Source of the DNA: Alphaproteobacteria bacterium
GTDB lineage: Bacteria > Pseudomonadota > Alphaproteobacteria > Micropepsales > Micropepsaceae
Direction of reading: 5' to 3'
DNA length: 34,923 bases
Assembly: GCA_023259375.1 (NCBI GenBank)
Contig: JAHFQC010000029.1
Coordinates: forward strand, 1 to 34,923
Position 1 is the first letter of the stretch. Each line of letters opens with the position of its first letter. Shown here one piece after another: positions 6,977 to 13,461 of the stretch. Made by a program: the position numbers and the translations under genes. A model generated the notes under the pieces. The model searched no databases. It worked only from the letters and a program-made list of their open reading frames with translations, and was not told the origin of the DNA.

Positions 6977-8341
6977 TCACTGCGGCGAGATCGGTCCCGC
7001 CATGATGTCGGGGTCGTTGAGGTGCTCGGCCTTCCAGCGCATCGCCATCAGGATGCGGTTCTTGCCCGAGGGATGATCGAAGAATACGAATTCCTCGAGC
7101 GGCGAGGGATCCATCTTGCGGTATTCGCCCAGCATCAGGTCGACCTTGGCTTCGGCATCGGGCTGGCGCACCAGATTGAGACCGAACAGGTCGGCCTGGA
7201 TTTCCTGGGTGCGCGTCATGGTGTTGGTCAATGGCGTCGCCAGGAACATGAACACGCTGAACACTGCCAGGATCAGCGGCAGGCCAGCCGGATCGTCGAT
7301 GCCGCGGACGTCCCATTTGGCGCCGAAAATACGCGTCAACCGGTGATAGCCCCAGTCGACGAACCAGAACCCCAGGCAGATGATCAGGCCGAGCCATGTG
7401 ATCGAGGTGCCGACGTGGTTCATCACGTAATGACCCATTTCATGGCCGAGAACCTGCAACACCTCGCTCGGCGTGCAACGGTTCATCAGATTGTCGTTGA
7501 GCGCGATGCGCGTGGTGCCGAACAGGCCGGCGACATTGGCCGAGACGCGTTTCGATTGGCGCGACGCATCGACGAGATAGACGTCCTTGGCCGGAATTTC
7601 CTGGCTGCGCGCCAGCGACAGGATGGCATTACGGGTCGCGCTCTCGGGCAGCGGCGTATATTTGTTGGACAGCGGTTCGATGAAGACCGGCGCGATCGCG
7701 ATTGCCACGACCATGAAGGCCACCGTGATTCCGGCGCCCCACATCCACCATTTGCGCTGAACCTTGCGGGCGGCGGCATAAATCAGGGTCAGAACCAGAC
7801 TGAAGGCGATGATTTCGATCAGGAACGAGATGCCGAATTCGCCGAACCATTGGCCGAAGGTCTGGTTGGACAAACCGTAGTGGTGCTCGCGGAAGAAGCC
7901 TTCATGGATCGACAGCGGCAGCGTCACCACGGTTGTGATCACGATGTACTGCACCGCATAGATCGGAACCTGCAGCCAGCGGCGGCTGGTGATGCTCTCG
8001 GCCCAACTCCGCATCCGGCTCGATATCTTCAGCCACAGCAGTAAGCCCGCGACGACGAGCGCGTAAACGAGATCTACGACCTGCAGCACGTAACCGCCTT
8101 CGAAATAGGCATCGGTGCGGGCGCGATCCTTGGCCGGAATCTGGGCGAGATAGGCGTTGGTGGCCTTGACCGGATCGAAATTCGAGACGCCGGCGGCCGG
8201 GAGCTGGGCGACTTCGATCTTGGACGTTGGCGCCGAGTGCGGCACGATCGAATAGGAAGGCGTCGCATCCTGGGCCTGAACCGGACCGAAGCCCAATCCC
8301 AGCACCAAGGCCGCCAAAAGCGTCAACAGCCGAAACCTCAT
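6977..8341 (-). CDS. M48 family (Ste24-like) membrane zinc metallopeptidase
   Basis: The start is ATG 8341, which has a strong AGGAGG site; an ATG at 8359 would lie upstream of that site. The 454-residue product begins with a signal-like segment (RLLTLLAALVLGLGFG...AQA). Membrane segments follow near 90-105, 128-142, 170-190, 203-222, 312-330 and 353-372. The zinc site is HEMGH at 300-304, with the third ligand Glu380 in EIQAD. The order and the FEPLSNKYTPL-like region (here IEPLSNKYTPL) match Ste24/CAAX-protease-like peptidases. In bacteria such enzymes work in envelope protein quality control, while CAAX processing is a eukaryotic role. It is convergent with the his operon and divergent from the hydrolase gene. 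Confidence 0.9.
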   Translation of the reverse strand: MRFRLLTLLAALVLGLGFGPVQAQDATPSYSIVPHSAPTSKIEVAQLPAAGVSNFDPVKATNAYLAQIPAKDRARTDAYFEGGYVLQVVDLVYALVVAGLLLWLKISSRMRSWAESITSRRWLQVPIYAVQYIVITTVVTLPLSIHEGFFREHHYGLSNQTFGQWFGEFGISFLIEIIAFSLVLTLIYAAARKVQRKWWMWGAGITVAFMVVAIAIAPVFIEPLSNKYTPLPESATRNAILSLARSQEIPAKDVYLVDASRQSKRVSANVAGLFGTTRIALNDNLMNRCTPSEVLQVLGHEMGHYVMNHVGTSITWLGLIICLGFWFVDWGYHRLTRIFGAKWDVRGIDDPAGLPLILAVFSVFMFLATPLTNTMTRTQEIQADLFGLNLVRQPDAEAKVDLMLGEYRKMDPSPLEEFVFFDHPSGKNRILMAMRWKAEHLNDPDIMAGPISPQ

Positions 8342-8425
8342 TGCACCCTCCTGAAACATGAAGCCAGTTTAACAGAGCCCCTGCGTCGTGGCACTGTAGG
8401 CTAGAACGACGCCCCGGAAAGAACC

Positions 8426-9175
8426 ATGACTGAATTTCTCCCGCGCCCCGATGGCGAGCAAGTCGCCTATCGCCGGATCAATGGCCGCGGTCCCGGCCTG
8501 ATGTGGCTGGGCGGCTTCAACTCCGACATGACCGGCACCAAGGCGCAAGCCGTGGAAACGTTTGCTGCGCGCGAAGGTCGCGCCAGTGTGCGTTTCGACT
8601 ATTTTGGACATGGTGCTTCTTCCGGCGCTTTTCGAGATGGCACGATTTCACGTTGGCGTGATGACGCACTGGCGGTGCTGGATCAGTTGACCGAAGGCAA
8701 GCTGGTGCTGATCGGCTCCTCGATGGGCGGCTGGATCACGACCCTGGTGGCCGCCGCGCGGCCGGAGCGGGTCGCGGCCATTGTGCTGATCGCATCGGCG
8801 CCGGATCTCACCGAGGAACTGATGTGGAAGCGGATGCCGCCGGAGATCCGCGATGAGGTCATCAACAAGGGAAGCTGGTTTTACCAGCCGGAGGACGGCG
8901 AAGGTTATCCGATCACGCGCGGGCTGATCGAAGACGGGCGGCAAAATCTGGTGCTCGGCCGGACGCTGACGCTCGATGTGCCGGTGCGCATCCTGCACGG
9001 AACCGACGATCACGATGTGCCGTGGCAGTATGGCGCCAGGCTGCTCGACGTCTATCAGGGCGATGTGACGTTCACGCTGGTCAAGGGCGCCGGCCATCGG
9101 CTTTCGAGTGCCACGAATTTGCATCTCATCGAGCGCACGCTCGAAACCGTGCTGAAGGACGTGACGCCATGCTGA
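8426..9175 (+). CDS. Alpha/beta hydrolase, ABHD10-like
   Basis: This 249-residue cytoplasmic protein has the whole alpha/beta-hydrolase core. The oxyanion region is LMWLGGFNSDM, RFDYFGHGASSG follows, and the nucleophile elbow is GSSMGG with Ser99. The acid is probably Asp195 in HGTDDHDVP, and His224 is in GAGHRLS. The FNSDMTGTKA stretch and length resemble the ABHD10/serine-esterase group, whose members are reported as depalmitoylases or acyl-glucuronide esterases. The substrate here is unknown. The start has GGAAAG upstream. Its last seven bases overlap the start of the TPR gene. Confidence 0.88.
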   Translation: MTEFLPRPDGEQVAYRRINGRGPGLMWLGGFNSDMTGTKAQAVETFAAREGRASVRFDYFGHGASSGAFRDGTISRWRDDALAVLDQLTEGKLVLIGSSMGGWITTLVAAARPERVAAIVLIASAPDLTEELMWKRMPPEIRDEVINKGSWFYQPEDGEGYPITRGLIEDGRQNLVLGRTLTLDVPVRILHGTDDHDVPWQYGARLLDVYQGDVTFTLVKGAGHRLSSATNLHLIERTLETVLKDVTPC

Positions 9176-9894
9176 AATACGCGCTGGTCCTGCTGGCGTT
9201 CGCCACGCCGGCGTTGGCCGAGGACATGACCTACGACGATTGCGTCGCCATGGTCGATCGCAGTCCGGCGACGGCGGAGAAGAAAGCGGCGGTGTGGCAG
9301 GTGCACGGTGGCGGCGCGGCGGCGATGCATTGCCATGCGCTCGCGCTGTTCGGACTGCGGCGCTACGACGATGCCGCGCGCGTGCTCGATGCGCTGGGGC
9401 GCAATCGCGATGTGCCTGCGGTCGATCGTTCGGCGCTGTTCGACGAAGCCGGGTCGGCGTGGCTCGCCGCCAACAAACCGGGGCAGGCGGTCACCTCGTT
9501 CACGGCGGCACTCGCCGACAAGCCGAACGATCTCAGCCTGCTGTCCTCCCGGGCGCGGGCGCGCGGATTGATCCGCGATTGGCACGGCGCCGAGAGCGAT
9601 CTTTCCGCAGCGCTGGCGCAGGATGCCAATCGCGCCGATCTGCTGGTGTTGCGGGCGAGTGCGCGCTGGGCGCAGGGCAACAAAACCGGGGCCGCAACGG
9701 ATATCGTGCGCTCGCTCGAGGTCTATCCCGATTATCCGCCGGCCTTGGTGGAGCGCGGCAAGATGAAATACTCCGTCGGCGATCTTGCGGGCGCCAAACG
9801 CGACTGGCAGAGCGCAGCCACCCGCGGTCAAGGCCGTACCGCCGCCGATGCCAAGCGGTATCTGAACGAATTGCAGAGCAAGGGCGGGAAGTAA
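9169..9894 (+). CDS. Exported tetratricopeptide-repeat protein
   Basis: The 241-residue protein starts inside the end of the hydrolase gene (ATGCTGA overlap). Residues 1-17 form a signal peptide (LKYALVLLAFATPALA), so the rest should be periplasmic. At least four TPR-like helical pairs follow, recognisable at HCHALALFGLRRYDDAARVL, AGSAWLAANKPGQAVTSFT, ARARGLIRDWHGAESDLSAA and ASARWAQGNKTGAATDIV, with a fifth around ERGKMKYSVGDLAGAKRDW. TPR domains bind other proteins and no catalytic motif is seen. Tight packing with the following peptidase gene suggests it may serve that peptidase or the cell wall. Confidence 0.85.
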   Translation: MLKYALVLLAFATPALAEDMTYDDCVAMVDRSPATAEKKAAVWQVHGGGAAAMHCHALALFGLRRYDDAARVLDALGRNRDVPAVDRSALFDEAGSAWLAANKPGQAVTSFTAALADKPNDLSLLSSRARARGLIRDWHGAESDLSAALAQDANRADLLVLRASARWAQGNKTGAATDIVRSLEVYPDYPPALVERGKMKYSVGDLAGAKRDWQSAATRGQGRTAADAKRYLNELQSKGGK

Positions 9895-10472
9895 TGCGCG
9901 CCCTAGCGCTCGCGATGGTGTTGCTCGCGAGTGCGGCGCAGGCCGAACCGTCGTTTTCCGATTGGGTTGATGCGGCGCCGGGGCGGCGGGCGGAAGTCAC
10001 CGCGTTCGAGCGCTATCTCGACCGGGCCCAGGTCGGCGATGTGCTCGGGCCGGAAGAGTTGTTGCGCAACGCGTCGAGTTGGCGGTCCTGCGGGCTCGCT
10101 TATCCCTGGTCGATGCCGCCGCGGGAACTATGGCCGCACGTGGTACCGACGCTGCGCTTCATCCGCGATCAGGTGGTGCCGGAAATCGGGCCGGTGATGG
10201 TCGAATCCGGCTGGCGCGAGCCGCGGCTGAATGCTTGCTCCGGCGGGGCGCCAAAAAGCGCGCATGCCTTGTACTACGCGCTCGATTTGGTGCCGCAGGA
10301 CATGATCACTCGGCGCGAACTGATCGCCACGGTGTGCCGCCTACATGCGAAGAAAGGCAAAGCCTACAATATCGGGCTCGGCTTCTATGACGGGGTGAGG
10401 TTCCACATCGATGCGAAGCAGTACCGCCGCTGGGGCTCCGACAATCACGGCAAGACGAGCCCGTGCGCATAA
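9894..10472 (+). CDS. Exported peptidase M15A-like protein (D,D-carboxypeptidase fold)
   Basis: The 192-residue protein shares one base with the TPR gene stop (TAATG). It has a signal peptide (residues 1-17, ending AAQA). The C-terminal half shows the M15A pattern: VESGWREPRLNACSGG, then SAHALYYALDL with the first His and Asp ligands, then GLGFYDGVRFHIDA with the HxD pair near the end. These are the usual zinc ligands and catalytic positions of D-Ala-D-Ala carboxypeptidase/endolysin-type proteins. It would act in the periplasm on peptidoglycan stem peptides. The first about 70 residues match nothing I recognise. Confidence 0.8.
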   Translation: MRALALAMVLLASAAQAEPSFSDWVDAAPGRRAEVTAFERYLDRAQVGDVLGPEELLRNASSWRSCGLAYPWSMPPRELWPHVVPTLRFIRDQVVPEIGPVMVESGWREPRLNACSGGAPKSAHALYYALDLVPQDMITRRELIATVCRLHAKKGKAYNIGLGFYDGVRFHIDAKQYRRWGSDNHGKTSPCA

Positions 10473-10516
10473 GCGCTTTCAGGAAAAGTGGGAACCGGTT
10501 TTCCGTCCGAAAGCGC
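10473..10516. repeat. Intergenic palindromic repeat element
   Basis: GCGCTTTC (10473-10480) and GAAAGCGC (10509-10516) are exact inverted arms around a core containing AAAAGTGGGAACCGGTTTTCC. The layout (short inverted arms around an AGTGG..ACCGGTTTTCC core) resembles palindromic elements widely scattered between genes of Rhizobiales and relatives. It begins right after the stop codon of the M15A-like gene and may also act as a 3' hairpin for that mRNA. Confidence 0.65.
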
Positions 10517-10531
10517 GACAACATAAAGTCT

Positions 10532-10885
10532 TTAGCGGATGATGGTCATGCCCTCCATGTAAGGGCCGGTGTTGTAGAACTCGTCGATGATCGCGATTTC
10601 GTCGGGCGTGCAGCCGATCAGGATCTTCACCTCGGAATCGCGCTTGACGAGATCGACGGTGCAAACCGCGCCGGTGATGGCGTTGCCCGGAAGCGTGCCG
10701 CGCCAGATATCGGCTTCGGCGCCGTCATTGCTGTTGGTGCCTTCGAGAAAGCCGTAATCGAGCGGATAGATCATCTCGGGAAAGCGGGGATGGCGCGAGC
10801 CCTTGGGCCGCTCGATCACGATGCGATTTTCGGCAACCAGCTTTTCCAGCGCGGTCCAATAACCCGTATCGGCGGCAAGCTTCAT
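10532..10885 (-). CDS. Short inorganic pyrophosphatase-like protein
   Basis: From ATG 10885 the product has 117 residues, against about 175 for usual family I pyrophosphatases. It keeps recognisable landmarks: IERPKGS near residue 24, IYPLDYGFLEGT near 39, NDGAEADIW at 53-61 and CTVDLVKRD near 75-83. In ordinary enzymes the central motif is DGDPxD with three metal-binding Asp; here the second Asp is replaced by Ala56 while Asp54 and Asp59 remain. The DxxxxD pair (78, 83) is kept. Activity on pyrophosphate is therefore uncertain. The ATG overlaps the queG stop by four bases, so it is the last gene of the GST-queG operon. Confidence 0.75.
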   Translation of the reverse strand: MKLAADTGYWTALEKLVAENRIVIERPKGSRHPRFPEMIYPLDYGFLEGTNSNDGAEADIWRGTLPGNAITGAVCTVDLVKRDSEVKILIGCTPDEIAIIDEFYNTGPYMEGMTIIR

Positions 10886-12003
10886 GACAGCCACTCCCGG
10901 TGCACATCGGCATCGGATTCGCTTGTAGCATGAATCGCCGCCAGCGCTTGGACTTCGGCCGGGGCAAGAAGCCGCGTCAGCGCCCACGCCGCCATGGCGC
11001 GCACCAGCGGCGAGGGATCGTCTGCCAGTCGTACCGCTTCGGCCGCCAGCGCGGGGTCGCCCGAATTGCCGATCGCGATCAGCACGTTTCTGACCAGACG
11101 GTCGCGGCCGATGCGTTTGACCGGGGACTTGCGGAAAAGCGCGCGAAATTCGGCATCATCAAGTCGCGCAAGGTGCCGTAGCGCCGGCCGGTTCAGTTCC
11201 TCGCGCGCCGCAAACTTAGCCTCGTGCGAGACTTGCGCGAACTTGTTCCATGGACAGACCGCGAGGCAATCGTCGCAGCCGTAAATGCGATTGCCGATCG
11301 CGGCGCGGAATTCGCGCGGGATATGGCTTTTGTGCTCGATGGTCAGATAGGAAATGCAGCGCCGCGCATCGAGCTGGTACGGGGCCGGAAACGCGCGCGT
11401 CGGGCAGACGTCGAGGCAGGCGTGGCAGGCACCGCAATGATCGCTTTCGCGCGCATCAGGCACGAGGTCGAGGCTGGTGAACACCGATCCCAGGAACAGC
11501 CATGATCCATAATCGCGGCTGACCAGATTGGTGTGCTTGCCTTGCCAGCCGATGCCGGCCTCTTGCGCCAGCGCTTTTTCGAGCACCGGTGCGGTATCGA
11601 CGAATACGCGCGCATCGCCGCCGTGGGTGTCGCATAGCCAATGCCCAAGCACCTTAAGCCGCGTTTTGATGACGTCGTGATAATCATCGCCGCGGGCATA
11701 GACCGAGATCGCACCGGTGTCCGGCACATTGAGATCGGTGCGCGGATCGTGATCGGGGCCGTAATTGACGCCGAGCATAATGATGCTCTTGGCCTCCGGC
11801 CACAGCGTCGCCGGATCGGCGCGGCGGTCGGCGTTGTTCGCCATCCACGCCATCTCGCCGTGACGGCCTTCCGAGAGATAGGTGGCAAGGTGTTCGCGCG
11901 CGCCAGCGGGCGCCACGGCATTGGCAATACGCACGACATCAAAGCCTTCCGCCAAGGCCCGCTTGCGGACCTCTTGGGAAAGCTCAGAAGTCGAGATCGG
12001 CAT
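10882..12003 (-). CDS. queG: Epoxyqueuosine reductase QueG
   Basis: QueG performs the last step of queuosine synthesis, reducing epoxyqueuosine in the wobble position of tRNAs (His, Tyr, Asn, Asp), using cobalamin and two [4Fe-4S] clusters. The 373-residue product shows both ferredoxin-like motifs: CGACHACLDVCP near residue 190, and CDDCLAVCPWNKF with the last Cys of the first motif nearby (ARRCISYLTIEHK). The C-terminus has HEAT-like helices (LIAIGNSGDPALAAEAVRLADDPSPLVRAMAAWAL). Its start lies inside the end of the GST gene (20-base overlap), and its stop overlaps the pyrophosphatase-like gene by four bases. tRNA-His(GTG) in this window would be one substrate. Confidence 0.95.
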   Translation of the reverse strand: MPISTSELSQEVRKRALAEGFDVVRIANAVAPAGAREHLATYLSEGRHGEMAWMANNADRRADPATLWPEAKSIIMLGVNYGPDHDPRTDLNVPDTGAISVYARGDDYHDVIKTRLKVLGHWLCDTHGGDARVFVDTAPVLEKALAQEAGIGWQGKHTNLVSRDYGSWLFLGSVFTSLDLVPDARESDHCGACHACLDVCPTRAFPAPYQLDARRCISYLTIEHKSHIPREFRAAIGNRIYGCDDCLAVCPWNKFAQVSHEAKFAAREELNRPALRHLARLDDAEFRALFRKSPVKRIGRDRLVRNVLIAIGNSGDPALAAEAVRLADDPSPLVRAMAAWALTRLLAPAEVQALAAIHATSESDADVHREWLS

Positions 12004-12628
12004 AGTATTTGATCGGCGGCTGTCCCGGCACGCGGTCGGCCAGCAGAGTGCGGAACGAGGGGCGCGACTTCATCCGCATATACCACTCGCGCAGGCCCTG
12101 GTTGGAATCCCATGGCACTTCGCCGAAATAGTCGAGCGACGACAGATGCGCGGCCAGCGACAGATCGGCGATAGTGAGATCGCGGCAGATGAGATTGCCG
12201 TTCTTGTCCACGGTCTCACCGAGGAAGGGGATCAGCTCGCGCAAGGCATCGCGGCCGGCGCGGATCACGCTGACGTCGGGCGTCGAGCGGGTAGGGGTTC
12301 CGGTGTAGCGCGGGTTCGCCTTCTCGGCGACGATCTTGCGGGTGACCTGATCGCCCAGCACGGTCGTGGTCCAATCGAGCCAGCGCAACGCCTCGCCGCG
12401 CAGGACGGCGTCATCAGGCACCAGCGGAATCTCGGGATAGGTACCTTCGATGTGATCGAGAATGGCCCACAGACCGGTGACGGTGGTGCCGTCGAGGTCG
12501 ATGAATTGCGGCATGTGAGCGTGCGTGTCGTCCGCCATTTGCGGATCGGCAACGAGACGCTTTTCGCCCAGGGCCAGACGGACAAGCCGGGAGGCGGGCT
12601 GGAATACGAGATGGATCAGGCGACGCAT
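11984..12628 (-). CDS. Glutathione S-transferase family protein
   Basis: The 214-residue protein has the two-domain GST layout. An N-terminal thioredoxin-like half (LIHLVFQPASRLVRLALGEKRL, then PQFIDLDGTTVTGLWAILDHIEGTYP) is followed by a helical C-terminal half with the conserved CRDLTIADLSLAAHLSSLDY segment around residue 160. The substrate is unknown, and a catalytic Ser near residue 13 is only a guess. It is the first gene of a three-gene minus-strand operon with queG and the pyrophosphatase-like gene, and is joined to queG by a 20-base overlap. This GST-queG pairing looks deliberate, but I know of no biochemical link. Confidence 0.88.
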   Translation of the reverse strand: MRRLIHLVFQPASRLVRLALGEKRLVADPQMADDTHAHMPQFIDLDGTTVTGLWAILDHIEGTYPEIPLVPDDAVLRGEALRWLDWTTTVLGDQVTRKIVAEKANPRYTGTPTRSTPDVSVIRAGRDALRELIPFLGETVDKNGNLICRDLTIADLSLAAHLSSLDYFGEVPWDSNQGLREWYMRMKSRPSFRTLLADRVPGQPPIKYYADLDF

Positions 12629-12718
12629 GCTGAACAGTGTAATGAATGTGACGCGCTCGTCCTAGAGCGGCAGGGGCAAAAGTTTTGTGCGGAAAATGCC
12701 TCGATTTTCAAACGATTT
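12629..12718. other. Spacer between mtgA and the GST operon, AT-rich with small palindromes
   Basis: The spacer holds GAAAAT/ATTTTC inverted arms (12692-12697/12704-12709) and the 11-base palindrome CAAAAGTTTTG. It is AT-rich next to its GC-rich neighbours. It must carry the end of the mtgA transcript and may carry the GST-operon promoter. The inverted arms could form a weak 3' hairpin for mtgA; no clear promoter hexamers are visible. Confidence 0.35.
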
Positions 12719-13432
12719 TTAGCGCACGCACCAATCCATGTCGCCTTCGCGGGCTTCGCGGGTGCGGGCCATGGCGCGGTTCATCCGCTTTTTGCCCGCC
12801 CGGGTCGCCTTCCACTTGTCGGGATTGGGCAGAATTGAGGCGAGCCGCGCCGCCTGGGCGCTGGAAAGCCGGTTCGCCGGGACATGGAAATAGGCCTTGG
12901 ATGCCGCTTCGGCGCCGAAGTTGCCGTTACCCCAGTCGACCAGGTTGAGATAAGCCTCGAGAATGCGCTTCTTGGGCCAGGTGACCTCCAGCAGGACCGT
13001 CAGCCATGCTTCGACGCCCTTACGCACCCACGTCCGCGACGGCGGCAGGAACAGCGTACGCGCCACCTGCTGACTGAGGGTGGAAGCGCCGCGATGGCTC
13101 TTGCCTTGCTCGCGCTCCTTGATGGCGAGCTCGATGTCCTCGATATCGAAGCCGTGATGGCTGCAGAAATTCTGGTCCTCGGAGCCGATCACCGAATATT
13201 TGAGCCCCGGCGCCATGCTGTCGATGGAACGCCACGTGTGCTGCACGCTGCGGCCGGTGACGAGATAGATCGCCATCTGCGGCGTTCCCGGCACCGGCAC
13301 GAAGCGGAAAACCACGAGATAAAGGAGCGGCAGCGGCACCAAGAGCGCGAACAGCACCAGGAAGATCCGCCGGATCCACGGCGTGCGCTTGCCTTTGCCG
13401 TTCCAAAGACGGCCAAAAAATGTCGTTGCCAT
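12719..13432 (-). CDS. mtgA: Monofunctional peptidoglycan glycosyltransferase MtgA
   Basis: MtgA polymerises lipid II into glycan strands at the periplasmic face of the inner membrane. The 237-residue product has one N-terminal membrane anchor (residues about 22-45, IFLVLFALLVPLPLLYLVV) and a GT51 domain. The catalytic Glu is in IGSEDQNFCSHHGFD, and GASTLSQQVARTLFLPPSRTWVRKGVEAWLT follows. KKRILEAYLNLVDWGNGNFGAEAASKAYF and QAARLASILPNPDKW are typical of the family. There is no transpeptidase domain, which separates it from class A PBPs. It lies 29 bases downstream of copA on the same strand, so it may share that transcript. Confidence 0.95.
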   Translation of the reverse strand: MATTFFGRLWNGKGKRTPWIRRIFLVLFALLVPLPLLYLVVFRFVPVPGTPQMAIYLVTGRSVQHTWRSIDSMAPGLKYSVIGSEDQNFCSHHGFDIEDIELAIKEREQGKSHRGASTLSQQVARTLFLPPSRTWVRKGVEAWLTVLLEVTWPKKRILEAYLNLVDWGNGNFGAEAASKAYFHVPANRLSSAQAARLASILPNPDKWKATRAGKKRMNRAMARTREAREGDMDWCVR

Positions 13433-13461
13433 GCTCGTTGCATCCCCTCAACGGCGGGTTT

